NCBI GenBank assembly: GCA_028554645.1
Contig: JAQOOI010000076.1
Coordinates: forward strand, 620,001 to 684,000
Length of the DNA: 64,000 bases
Source: Omphalotus guepiniiformis
Taxonomy: Eukaryota > Basidiomycota > Agaricomycetes > Agaricales > Omphalotaceae
Direction of reading: 5' to 3'
In this document: positions 22,588 to 34,386 of the stretch, piece after piece
Position numbering within the stretch: position 1 is the stretch's first letter
Layout: every line of letters begins with the position of its first letter
Program-made: the position numbers and the translations under genes
Notes under the pieces: model-generated
Seen by the model: the letters and a program-made list of their open reading frames with translations, nothing else
Database searches by the model: none
Told to the model about the DNA's origin: nothing

Positions 22588-23451
22588 ATGCTCTCATTCG
22601 AAAGACTTGCTGTCCTTCTACTCCTTTGCCTCAGTCAGCTGTTGGGTGCATCCGCCAGACCGTTAGATAGTGCGTTTTTTTATCTCCTTTGCACAAATAA
22701 TACCAGGGTCTGACGGTTCTCTCAGTTGGCGGGATTTTCACCTCCGTAATGAACCAAGTCACCGGTGGACGTAGGCCTATTCCGTTTGCGCTTTTTCTGT
22801 GACTCTGACGTGATGCGCGCTCTATCAGCCAGCTCTGTTTCACCTAGCAGTACCTCGAGTACATCATCAAGTGCTTCATCCACAAGCGCATCAATCAGCG
22901 CATCCACCAGTGCATCAGTATCTGTGTCTGCATCAGTCAATAGCACTGCCTCGTCCAGCGCCTCTCAGACTGCGTTCACCGGTCTCCCCTGTACGTTACG
23001 CGTTTGTTTTCGGTTCGTCCTCCATTGACCGTGACGTCCTCGACTGACAACAGCTGGAATCTCCACGCTCGTGACCACTATCGGAGGAGCACCCCTGACT
23101 CTTGTTGCTAGTGGTACCCCTACTGTTTTGGCAGGCGTCACTTACACTGTAGCTCCTTCGGCAAGCTCGTCGAGCGCTAGCGCTACTTCTTCTGCCAGCA
23201 GCAGGGCCTCTGCTAGTAGCTCAGCTACTGCATCCAGCGCGTCAGGCTCAGCAGCGAGTACCGGCGTTCGGGTATCGGCGCCATCCTCAACGTAAGTATT
23301 CAATTGATTGTTTATTTCTCCCTTCTCATTCTCTGGCATTTTAACGCACTCTAACTCTGCACTGATGAAACGACCCTTCGAGTTCAATTCGGGAGTTTCG
23401 CTGGGGGTTGTCACGATGGGAATGTTTATGGGAGCCTTCTGCTTAGTATAA
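22588..23451 (+). CDS. Small Ser/Ala-rich secreted protein, possibly GPI-anchored
   Basis: The product starts MLSFERLAVLLLLCLSQLLG, a classical signal peptide with a likely cut after ASA. Spliced exons give IGGIFTSVMNQVTGGPSS, then a stretch that is mostly Ser, Thr and Ala (an O-mannosylation target), LVTTIGGAPLTLVASGTPTVLAGVTYTVAPS and another Ser/Ala run. The last junction is ambiguous. A GTAAGT donor at 23292 gives a short hydrophilic end (TAG 23444-23446), whereas a GTATCG donor at 23272 joins in frame to FNSGVSLGVVTMGMFMGAFCLV and the stop at 23449-23451, a tail typical of GPI signals. I favour the second on protein grounds. A role at the cell wall or surface is inferred from composition only. 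Confidence 0.65.
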
Positions 23452-23631
23452 GGATGCATGTCTCATACATCGGCTGAAATGGAATTGTTCTCTGAAGTGT
23501 GAACAATGCCCCGGACGGATTTTTCTCAACCTGTGAATAGTACAGTTACAAATAGCAGTCAAGTCATGTCAATTCTCAGCGGCGAAGCTTACCAATCTTG
23601 TAACTTGTGGTACGCTCAATCCGCAACAACC

Positions 23632-24878
23632 ATGGCATCGCTTTCTATTTCGTTCAAAGTGAAACTCAGTTCTGGTATATATTTACTATTCAGGTTTGGG
23701 GTTATTGATGCTGAGGTTTCTCGGTAGGGTATCTGATGCCAACCTTGGGTTTTGGTGTCTATCAAAATTACAACGCGAAACCGTCTGTTCTTGAAGCTTT
23801 CAAAGCAGGCTATCGGTTGGTGAAATTCTGGCTTTCGTCAACTTTCAATTAATGCATTGCGTAGACACGTCGATTCAGCGCAAATGTACAGAAACGAGGC
23901 AGAGGTCGGGGCGGCCGTACGTGAGAGCGGCCTCGACCGATCTGACCTATTCATTAGTTGAGTATCTAGCCTGATTGTAATCATTCTTGAGCTGATAGTA
24001 TTCACTGCAGCAACGAAATGTGCTTCACGGTCCCATGGATACGAGAGTACGTTGAAAGGTGTTGACGAATCCCTCCAGAAGTTTGGCTTTGGTAAGTAAG
24101 CCTTTCGTGATATCTTCTTCTTGAATCTACAGAGCGCCAGATTATATCGATCTATTTCTCATCCACGATCCTTTGTCTGGATCGGAACGGCGACTTGCTA
24201 CTTACAAAGCCCTGCTGGAATGTAAAGCCGCCGGGAAGATCAGGAGTGTTGGTGTTTCAAACTAGTGAGAAAAAGTATTTGGTCTCTTTCGAGCTTCCGC
24301 CCACAGGCATGAACACTGCAGCAACGTGAACCATCTTGAAGAGATTCGCAATGCAGGTTATGAAATGCCAGCAGTGAACCAGATAGAGGTGACCCTTGTA
24401 CTTGTCTTAGTTGAAGCTTCACTCTGACACGATACAATAGCTTCACCCATTCTGCCAGCAGCGGCCAATCGTTGAATACTGTAAAGAACACGCTATCATC
24501 GTTCAGGCGTACTGTCCAATTATTCGAGGCAATATGAGCGACAACGTTTTTGTTACTATCGCAGAGAAGGTATCCTCAGATCTTAGCTATTTCAAGTCTT
24601 TGCTCATTTTGCGCTGCAGCACAAACATGAACCCGCACAGATCCTGCTGCGCTGGTCCTTGCAGAAAGGGTAGGTAATTTTGTGTCTGACACGTATGGTG
24701 ATCGTTAATTGAATGGTACAGTTATGTGCCGCTTCCCAAGAGCGAGACTCCCGCACGCATTCATTCAAACGCACAACTTTATGACTTTGAATTGGATCCG
24801 GAGGATATTGCGCAACTTGATGCCCTTGATCGTGGAAAGTCTGGTGCTATTAGTTGGAATCCAGTCGATGTAGATTAG
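23632..24878 (+). CDS. Aldo-keto reductase
   Basis: NAD(P)H-dependent carbonyl reductase of the AKR superfamily, cytosolic, substrate unknown. Exon 1 (MASLSISFKVKLSSG) joins to YLMPTLGFGVYQNYNAKPSVLEAFKAGYR. The next exon gives [33 protein letters not shown]. The tetrad is visible: Asp and Tyr in DSAQMY, Lys in ITTK, His in LFLIHDP. Further exons read YKALLECKAAGKIRSVGVSN, MPAVNQIELHPFCQQRPIVEYC, VQAYCPIIRGN, ILLRWSLQKGYVPLPKSETPARI and LDALDRGKSGAISWNPVDVD, with the stop at 24876-24878. Eight or nine small introns. Full length (about 290 residues) and intact. It resembles the 2,5-didehydrogluconate reductase/xylose reductase-like group, but specificity cannot be read from sequence. Confidence 0.9.
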
Positions 24879-24970
24879 GTATATCATATCACGAAGTACT
24901 TAATATGTATTATACCATCCGGCAACTAAGATTATTGCCGGATAGCCTTGCCTTCAGGTTGTATCATCTT

Positions 24971-27900
24971 ATGGTGCTGAGCGATAAACGCGTTGTATGG
25001 CATCCACGACATTCAAACAGATTCATCGTTGGTGGCGGCTCTCAGATTACTCTTTATGAATGCGTGTCGGAACAGCCTGAAATCAGGCATGTTTCTTCTC
25101 AGCATGACTTGCAATTCATGAAAGTGAGCCCTGTATTACTTCGCTTAGATTCAGATCGAGCTAATCCTCAAGTCATCTCCAGTGCTTTGCGTGGTCACCT
25201 GCTGCCATACCCTCAGACCTTGTTGCAGTTGGATCTAGTACCGGTCGTGTCGATTTACTTCGTCTAGAAGCGTCACGGTTCAGTGACACCGGACCAGGCG
25301 ATAACGTTCTCTCTACAGGGCCAGTCATCTCACTACCTGTGCGGAATCAGCGTTCTTGTAATACACTCGCGTTCTGTCCTTCAGACGCCAATTATCTCGC
25401 CGTCGGATTGGATAAAGTGAGAGGAGATGGAAGTCTGGTTGTGTGGGATGTTCGTGGAGAAATGGGAGTCTTTGGCGCTGCAGTGCAGCCAGAAGAAGGG
25501 GATATCACTGCTGAATGTCCCCCAAAGTATGCCTCGAAAAGCGCGGCCAACTCATTTCCTCACATACCTCGTACCGACCTTCCACTTCGGACTGATCAGC
25601 GGATCGTCCAAGCTCATGCACAGACCGACGTGGTCTCGTCCCTTGCGTGGATTCCTCAAACGTCTTTCCCTTATCTTCTTCTTGCAGGCATTTCCCCTCG
25701 TTGGCTGCGATTATTCGACCTGCGCTCACCCCCTTCATCAGGTGCTTCATACGTCAGTAGTGTCGCAGCAAAGGTGAACGGAATTGCTGTCGACCCCTTT
25801 GATTCGACGCGTTTTGCGTCATGGGGTGACGGAGTCGTTACTCTCTGGGATATGCGTAAGCTCAGTACTTCTGCCACTCATTCGAACTCGAATAATGCAG
25901 CGCCGACCCCGACTCCGTTACTCACCTTTACGGAAAAGGATGCAGCTGCCGACGGTGCCTTCGTTTCCACACAGACTAAATCAGTATCCTCCTCCTCTAT
26001 ATCCTTTTCAAGGAGTAAAAACCCTTCTCCCATCACTTCTCCCACTGGTACATTCAATGCTGCAAGCAGTGCAACATACACGACGATTGAGTTCTCTCAC
26101 ACTCGTCGCGGTATGCTTGCGACCCTCTCCAAGGACGCAACATATGTCCGTCTATGGAACTTCATGGAAGCGCGACCTTCCTTAGACGCCAGCGTTTCTG
26201 AGCTCGAAGGTGACCTTACTAGCTATGGTGGCAGCAGGTCGAGAGCATCTTCAGTTGTGGGAGGGACACCCTCGTTCAGTAAGAGACATTGGGCTAATTT
26301 ACCTTGGGGAGACACCGGCTCGTCAAACACTACTGGATCAGAGAGTAGAACCAGGGACCCACGCCGTGAAAACGAACCAGGAGATCATGCCGTATTGCAG
26401 GGCTCGATACTGCTCTGCAATACGAGGAAAAGTGAGCAGGATCTGTGTTCATGTCATTTTCGTTTTCTAAGAATTTATGACGCTAGCATTACCCTTTTCG
26501 GGAAGTCGACATGTAGTCGCGCTGTCTTCTTTCACTCTTATTCCTCCTGTATATCCCTCTCATCAAACGAAATCGCGCGTTGTGCTTGTAACACAGACAG
26601 GTGACATATCTGTTCAAACCATACATGATGCTCCAAAGATTGTAGATTGGAGCCCAAGAGGAGACTTGATATATGGGCCGCTTCCAGTTTCGGCGCAGAC
26701 TGTCGGTAAGACTGGCGGGTTCGGCGTTGTTAGAGGTTATTCAGTAGGAGATGAGGAGGAGACACTGATAGGTCAGAGAGGCGAGGACGTTGAAGGGGAG
26801 CAACATGTATTCAGCCCATTGAAAGGAAAATCCCAAAAAATGTCAGTAACTGGGTCAGGAGCTCAAGGTGTGTATGAACGAGGCCGAACGCGTAATCCAA
26901 CTTCGCATCGAGCGACAGCAGTTTCCTCTACATCTAGTCCACCATTATTTGGGCGCGGGGACGCTGAGGGTTTTCCTGCTTTATCTCAAATGAAGAACTC
27001 GACAGCGATCCTAGGCACTACGAGACCTGTTCCCGGGAACCTAGAGGATGATCAAGAACGGAGGGAGAAGCGGCGTACATTTAGTCCCGCTGCTGCACTA
27101 AGGGCTCCTCTCCTCCAGCCACACTCTCGTTCTCAAACACCTGTCACTGTCACACCCTTCGCCGAACGCACTTCTAGAAATGAAGCGGCGCAGGATAATC
27201 TGAAGGAACTTTTCACAACGAGAAAACCAGGTCATTCAGCTCATGTGGTGGCCAGGGACATATCTATGGTCATGCGGAGGCGGGCTATCAGAGGTTACAG
27301 CCTTTCAGATGCACTAATGAATGCATCTATTGTAAGGGAACTCGACGATGCGGCCGACGGCGGGACGAGTATTACCGAGAACAAGGTGCTGGCAGATCTT
27401 TGGGAGTGGATACAGCGTCAGTTTTATCACTTGTTCCTTACGACCCAGGTGCTGAGATGCGCGTAGACTCGCGAAATTTACTTTCATCCCCGACCCCCCT
27501 CCTGAATGGCTACGACTTCTCATATGCTGGCGTCTGGGGAGTCTGGGATGGGCCTTCGAGCGTGGGCGGTTCTGAATCGGTCCCGAGATATCTTGTCCAA
27601 GATACGCACGGTTCCTTGAATCAGCGGACGACTGCTGTAAGCGATCTCGGGGCTGGAGGCACTGCCAACTCAATGAGCGGTATTAGCGTGCACCTGAGTA
27701 GCAGTCTCACTACAATAGGAAGCAACGCGAGCGTGGGCCCGAACTTAAATCTGGGTGGAGTACCAGCAGATACTGCAGTAGGTACTAGCGTCGATATAGA
27801 AGCCACGCCTGTCCATCGGGATCGGCTAGAATTGCCCACCACGCTAGATTCTCATGACCACGATTATGCACGACATGGATACGGTACAAGAACTGGGTCT

Positions 27901-29602
27901 CGCTCGCGGCGGAGCAAATCTCCCGTCAATGATCCATCACGAAACGACCCAGAATGGTATGACGCTCTACTCATCATACTCTCTCGCATATCCGGCTCGG
28001 CTTCTGCTGTGGGCGCGCGAGTTTTTCCCTATATTTCCACATCAAAGCCAGTACAGCGCCTTCTCTGTCTGCAACTCATTGGCTGGGGCTTTGTCTTGCG
28101 CGACGAGTTGCTTATGGCTGAAGTTAGAAGGTGGGAGCGGGAGGGCCAAGGCGAAAATGGGTACTCGAGAGCTGCGGCCTGGTTGGTATTCACAGGTCGA
28201 TATGGCGGGGGCTTTGGTGTCGGAAACAAAACAGTTCCCGATGACGGTGCCGTGGAATGTCTGTTGCGGAGTCAAGGTACAGAGTATCTTTTTTCTACGT
28301 TCAATCGTTGCTCAAATGCTCTACTTCAGACGAAGCACATCACATGATGTCTGGTGTTGTGGCCGCTCTCGCTCCATTTGCGACTGCCGCATTCACTACT
28401 ACACCTTCGAACACTTCGTATTCAAGGTTAACACTCTCATCACCTCTTCGAGAGCATTATGCGCGCTTGACGAACAAGCTGCAGGACCCTTATCTACGTG
28501 CTCTTCTCACACACTTAACATGTGTTTCATCGACGACCTCAGGCAGCTCATCCGCCAATAACAGTGAAATCTGGCTTGAGATCTTGTACGATGAGGCCGA
28601 TCTAGTCCCCTTTCGCGAACGACTTGCGCTGGCATTCTGTTTTCTCGATGATGCTGCGTTGACTACTTATCTTCGCTGCTGCCGAGATGGAGATATTGAT
28701 GCGCTAATGGTCACAGGATTGGGAACTTCTGAAGGAAGGGCAGTAATCAGTAAATGGGTAGATCGAGGGGGAGATGTCCAGAGTGCCGCACTTTTGGGGT
28801 GGCTGGGTGTCACAGTGGGTCTAGATAATCAACCCACCTCAAAGGTTTCGTCACGTTCAAAAAAGTCAGACAAGGCTTTCCGTGTTGACGCGAAGGTCAA
28901 GCGTTGGGTCGAAGCATATCGAGATCTACTCGACGTGCTTAAGCTTTTTCACTGTAGGGTGGAATATGACATCGAACGAAGCGATGTTCTTCAGAGCGCG
29001 CTGTTGAGGCTAGGAATGCCTCTGTCTCAAATTTCAAGCGAGATGGCAGACTTGGCTCCTAAGCAGATACTTATTCGGTGCAATTACTGCAACAAGGCTG
29101 TGACGCCGAGACTTTCTGATACTGGGAAAAACACGCAAGGATTAGGATTAGGAATAGGAACGGGGAGCTTGACTCCCTCGTTGCCGAAAGGGAAGGTGGG
29201 GACGCGTCTTTCTATGAATATACTGTCAATGCTGGATGACGTTTGCAGCCAACAGCCTGCCCTAATTGCAATCGCGCGCTACCCCGGTGTTCCATTTGTC
29301 TGATGACTCTCGGCATCATCCAGGACGCCATGCGTGACTCACAATTAACGCATTCAAGTTATCGCGGTGAGCCTACATGTTTCCGTTCCAATCGCCATTT
29401 TCTTGATTTGATGCTTTGCATACACTGTACAGACACCATTGATGACGCGATCATCATCTGCCAGACATGTCGACATGGAGGACATGCGTCTCATGTTCTA
29501 GAGTGGTTTTTTGGGAGCGAAGGAGATGACGCGGAAAATGTAGCGAGTCACGGAACGTGCGCTGTCGCAGACTGTAATTGTCAGTGTGCAAACGAGTTTT
29601 AA
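24971..29602 (+). CDS. SEA4: WD-repeat protein Mio/SEA4 of the SEA (GATOR2) complex
   Basis: Mio (Sea4) is a WD40 plus zinc-finger scaffold of the vacuolar SEA/GATOR2 complex that relays amino-acid status to TORC1. The start at 24971 ([23 protein letters not shown]) is followed across an intron by [28 protein letters not shown] and WD repeats such as [47 protein letters not shown] and [20 protein letters not shown] long Ser/Pro-rich insertion separates these from LFTTRKPG, then the helical middle and a Cys-rich C-terminal RING-like domain ([47 protein letters not shown]). [10 protein letters not shown] is a signature of the family. Length well over 1,200 residues fits. Several introns (for example near 26436, 27310-27420, 28275) were not all resolved. 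Confidence 0.85.
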
Positions 29603-29791
29603 GCTATTGAATGCACCATGATTGCCCAGATCATAGCTCCAGGGAGACTCGGAGAACCATACAATTCGATGTAGCAAACTTTCGCAATTTTCCGATTATG
29701 ATAGAACGGATCGGTGACTGTCGTCAATCTCCGAGAGGTAAGCGACTGCAGCCGTTCCCATCATCTAAGTATGTACATACATATATATGTA
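29603..29791. other. 3' flank of the Mio gene up to the MITE
   Basis: Short non-coding stretch with TATATATGT just before the element; presumably 3' untranslated sequence and terminator of the upstream gene. No motif beyond AT richness. Confidence 0.4.
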
Positions 29792-30499
29792 CTATGGTGA
29801 TCAGAGAATTGCAACTTTTCGAGAATTGAATTTTATTATCTTCCTCTTAAGTTTGATCCCTTAAGTAAGTACATAGGATTGATCTATTGTACTTAGAACC
29901 CTTAACTTGAATTTTTGGGATTTTATTGTGAGGATGGGCTGGTGTCGGGCAGTGGCCGAGGAGGATTCGAGAATTGCAATCGCTTTGGTCACTGGAGGTC
30001 ACAGAAAGTCACCTACCGGCATAATCGGCCTCATGTCATATTTAAACACCGACAACGGTCAGCCGTTGCCGCTCGCTGGTCCAGAACTTCAGCTTGATAT
30101 TAGTCATCAGCGGAGTTAAAACCTATCACGCTTGTATCACGCTCGTACTTCCTCATTCATGGATTTGTCTGTATAACTTCTTCTACACTTCCTATCACCT
30201 TGAGACCTTGCATACATACTGATATGATATGACTGAGTAGATATATAACTTTCTTTGAATGCAACGAAGGGTGTATTGACCTATTCCAGAGGTGGTCACA
30301 CCAAAATGTCACGCTTCTTGTGCAGTATTTCGCATATTTCTCTCGATTTGCTTTCACCTCTCACAATCTGTTTTGATATTATGTATTCTATGCATGCAAT
30401 ATACCTTACAAGAAATTGACGAAGCATGGAAGTTGGTAGATGTGGAAATAATCGCAAAGTTGCAATTCCCTGTGCATTGCAATTCTCTGATCACCATAG
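29792..30499. mobile_element. MITE with TA target-site duplication (Tc1/mariner-like)
   Basis: A 708-bp segment is bounded by a perfect 23-bp inverted repeat that starts CTATGGTGATCAGAGAATTG and continues CAA. The dinucleotide TA flanks it on both sides (29790-29791 and 30500-30501), which fits the TA duplication of Tc1/mariner elements. The motif GAATTGCAA recurs inside: in the left end, at about 29970 in GAGAATTGCAATC, and twice in tandem inverted near 30460-30485. Such spaced subterminal copies resemble transposase-binding repeats. No transposase frame was found; the longest frames are about 75 codons and uninformative. The superfamily is inferred from duplication and size only. Confidence 0.7.
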
Positions 30500-31195
30500 T
30501 AGTCCCTGCGGAGTAGGTTGACTGGCAAACAAGTGCCCTAGTACGGGCTTGGAGCGTGTGTTGAGGACGACACGCGCTAAACACGAGGCAAATAAGCCCC
30601 AGCTTCTACTGATGTTCTTGAGATGCGCATGAGCGTCCGGAATTCACCACAATTTCTTGAATGACGCACAAAGAAGAAAACCCTATTCACTTTAGTAGGC
30701 AAAATAAAGCACAATATTATTGCATTGTTGCTGTAGTGTAAGGTAAGGAATGTAAATATGTAAAATGTACACGAAACGTACGAATGTAGTGTATAGGTTG
30801 GATGTCAAATATCAGGACAGACAAGTAGTCGAACGCGAAATAAACTGAGCAGATTCAAGGAGTGTCGGAGAGCTAACAAAAAGCACAAACACGGCTCGAC
30901 CACATAGCAGTAAGAACAAGGAGACGAAGGTCCATTGCCCCGGCCGCGAGCGAATATTAAAACTACACATAAACATAAAGAAAAGACTGGGTGAGTAGTG
31001 TAATGATCAGACTCGATTGCCACAGAAAAACAGGGAAAATGAAAGAAACAGGGAAAACGTGAAGGAGGGTCGTGAGATTCGCTGTGTTAAGGTCCCCAAA
31101 TATGGTGGATAGAATTATAGGATATCGGCGGTGCGCACTGACAGTATGCGGAGGCGGTGAAAGTGGCAGCCTTGTTACAAGAGAACGAATAGTTA
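30500..31195. other. Intergenic region downstream of the homeobox gene
   Basis: About 700 bp between the MITE and the stop of the minus-strand homeodomain gene. AT-rich patches (for example around 30700-30780) and no recognised gene; the part nearest 31195 should be the 3' untranslated region of that gene. Confidence 0.45.
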
Positions 31196-33566
31196 TCATA
31201 GGTAACCAGAGGTCGAGGAATGATCAACGTTTTCGAAGGAGGTATAACCCTGTTCTTGCGTCATGGTATGAGGATGGCTGGTGTAATCCACTTGTTGGTG
31301 CCCAATGGTATTCACGTCGACACCGTACTGGTCGTTTACTCCGGTTTTCGCTTGACTGGGGCCGTAGCCTGTCTCCTCAGAGCCAACTGCGCTCGGGTCA
31401 GTCGAGCTTACGAAATCATACTCGGGTCCTCCATACTCGAGAGAGAGGTTACTGGAGGGTTGATTTTGGCTAATGTTCATCGATGCGGAAGAAAGATAGA
31501 AAGGAATTTCGGCCTCCTTAGATTGGGGGTTAGTGTGCTGTTGGTAACTAACGACATGTCCGCCCTGTGAATACAGACAGTGATCAGTATCAGGGCAAGG
31601 TCAGTAGTACGGACAAAGAGAGCATACCTGATCCTGCTTAGTCTGTAACGCGTACACCAGTTCGCTTGACAACGAGATTGGCACATTGGCAGAGCTTACA
31701 GGATTCACCTCACCCGCCAGTGGGCTTCCACGCGGAGACACGGTGGACGAAGGCGAAGGATAGGTGCTCGTTCTTTCATTTTCCTTCAGTGCAAGTTCCA
31801 GGGCGGTGGCATTCACTGATACAGGCACTGCGACAGTATCATATTGGTCGTTACTTGCTGAGCCCTCGTCGGTTGAAAGCTGGGGTCCCGGCATGCTCTC
31901 GACATTTAAATTTGACATGAGTCCAACGAAATGCCTCGAAGTCCTGAGTAAAGCCGATTAAAAGTCAGCCCAGTGTTTCAGACAAGTTTGCAAGGAAAAA
32001 AAAAAAAGGTGGTAACAACGGCATCAAAAACAGAACACGAATAGCAACGTACTCTCTTCGATGGTGATGATCGGAAGCCAAGTCGGTAGCGCCGGCAGAA
32101 TCGACACAACTCCCGACTTCAGAGTAATACGCACTGGTATTCGAATCAGTGGTTCCTATCGACGCGATGGATCCAAAGCGCGAAAAACCACCGTATGACG
32201 CAGATGTACCGTCGTCCTCTGTGTCGAGGTCTTCTCCACGGAAGAGAAAACCTTGTGAATGGTCAGGCGAGTTGCGTTCGCTGTCCGCGGAACAGGGCGA
32301 GGCAATGGAGGTGTTGGCTATACCGAATGAAAAGTCGGGCGAAGGAAGGGGTCCTGGTATGAGTTCTGACACGGGGCGTGAGGAGAAGGCGTATAGGCGG
32401 TTGTCCGGAAGAGATGTTCGGACAATGTGATGAGGTGAGAGGGGGGAAGGAGAAGGAGATATGGGGACGCCGACTGGCGAGAAGCGGAAAGCACGCGAAT
32501 CTACAGAGGAATGACGTGCATGAATGGTACCATGAGGATGGTGAATATGTGGATGTTGGTTAGATAAATGTACAACATTAAGATCGTTGGCAGTAGCAGG
32601 TATAGGTGAAGCGCGACTTAACGAAAAGGGTTCGCGCATATAGCCAGAAATACGAGAACCCGATAGAACACCATTCTTGACTCGAGCAATGTTTGCGTAA
32701 GGATTGGAAGCAAGACGGTGTAAGCTGGCGTCGACCGAGCGCCGCCTTGCAAAGGGATCGAGGTGACCGACGAGAGGAGGACCACGAGAGCAGTCTTCTG
32801 CAGAAAAGAAAGCGTCAGCTGGGAGAGAACCGCGGCGTATAATGCACGCGTCGGTGAAGTCGACAGGAAGCCGGGCGTCATCTGGAGTAACGAGAGGAGA
32901 ACTTTGCCAGGAAGGAAAAGACGAATCAGTGTTGACGTGCAACTGAGGTGGTGGCGAGCCGCCCGTTGGACTCGACTCTTGCGACGAGCTATGACCCAAC
33001 TCAGGCAGGTCTCCGGGGAACGTCAGCTGCGGTAGCAACACTGACTCTGTTCCTCGAATTTCTTCCCCAACTCTCGATTTCGTCGCCTGCGCTTGGTTGC
33101 TCGCTGCTGCTGTTTTCCCCGCCTTGTTCTTCTCTTTGGCCCTCCTGCACCCCAGCCACTGTGAGAAAAGAAGACGAGGCCCACAAGTTAAAACTACCAC
33201 GTACCGATTCTGGAACCACACCTGACACACAGAGGAGATAAGAACGGTGGAACAGCGACTAGTTGAGATTTTACAACGTACCTGCACACCTCTGGCTGTC
33301 ATGTCCAGCTGCTCCGCCAACGAATTCCGTAACGCAGCGTTCGGCTTGGTATCGCGCTTGAAGACGCCCTCGAGGATTTTAAGCTGGGCACTGGTGGTCC
33401 GCTTGCGATGCTTGACTTCATTGGGGGTGTAGGGATAGAAGGCGCGAAAATCCACGGCAGAAGGGTCCATGGAGGAAGAATATATGGTAGAAGAGTCAAA
33501 TTGTGAGGGATTGAAAGGAGGATAAGAAAGAGAGTGGACAGTGGGAAGGTGAAGACGAGGAAGCAT
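31196..33566 (-). CDS. Homeodomain transcription factor (Hom1/Phx1-like)
   Basis: DNA-binding regulator in the nucleus. The start at 33566 (MLPRLHLPTVHSLSYPPF) precedes VKHRKRTTSAQLKILEGVF, DTKPNAALRNSLAEQLDMTARGVQ, and, joined across introns, VWFQNRRAKEKNKAGK. The recognition helix WFQNRRAK is intact, and two introns interrupt it (after GVQ and after WFQNR). The rest is long, Ser/Pro-rich and disordered, with DDTEDDG-like acidic patches. An intron near 32050-31945 joins HHHRRE to TSRHFVGLMSNLNVESM, and a further intron near 31625-31570 leads to a Gln/Ser/Tyr-rich tail ending at 31196. It is not a mating-type HD1/HD2 protein as judged by the lone N-terminal homeodomain. Relatives in mushrooms regulate fruiting-body tissue growth; that role here is inference. 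Confidence 0.85.
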
Positions 33567-34386
33567 TGAAGTTGGGATTAAGTAGGACTAGGTTGAAAAC
33601 ATAGAAATCTATACGGTTAAGATCAAAACGGGAGTTAGTGCCCAAAGACAGTTTCTGCTTACCGTCACCTAAATGCTCCCGGCCGTTGCCAGGAACAGCA
33701 CGATGGGAAAAAAGATGTCAATATATCTCTCCGCTAAATATGGTTTAGTATCTGCTCTTCTGAATAAACATATTCGTATTTCTTCCAATCTCCTGAACAA
33801 AACAGACAACTCTCTTTCTCCGAGTCCGTTGCCAGTTGTGTCAGATGAGCACTTGGACGTCACCGCGTCACCCCCGAATCCTCTCTCTGTCCTTCGGTAG
33901 AATTCACTTCAGCTAGCGCATAGAATTTATTTTCCATAAGTTGTAAGTGGCACATGGGGGGTGGGTGTCCTAGGTATATACTAAATAGCGTATGTAACAA
34001 AATCAAGATATAAGATACCGACAAAACGAGATAACTGTTAGCAAATGCGACGGGAGGTATAGGAGAGATCAGTGTAGAGACAGAAGAAACCAGACACAGG
34101 AAAAATATGATATGCGTGCTCTATGCAATTTGCCATGGGAATTGGTACAAGTTGGTATGAAAATGTGATGACAGAGGACTGCGGAAAGAGGGGAGGAAGA
34201 ATAACTGTTTAGTCCGTACAAACTCCAAGAGAGACACAGAAAAGCAAAAAGCCGTTTGTTTATTGACTCCTAGGAGTCCAGTATATGTTGCGAAGAAAAC
34301 GATGTAAGATCATAAACAAGTGGGCAGGACTGGGGCCATCGCAAGCCATCAGCGCCACCGTCAAAGTTGCTCATCTTTTTGCAAAT
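33567..34386. other. Intergenic spacer between the homeobox gene start and the WEE1 stop
   Basis: About 820 bp on the upstream side of the homeobox gene, so it should hold its promoter and leader, followed by the WEE1 3' untranslated region. The pyrimidine-rich stretch complementary to 33530-33600 is typical of a fungal 5' leader. No additional gene is supported. Confidence 0.45.

Noticed and set aside
29900..30120. Possible tRNA-like GATTCGAGAATT box in the second MITE
   Set aside because: No matching A box, acceptor stem or anticodon arm could be built around it; the word is part of the element's own repeats.
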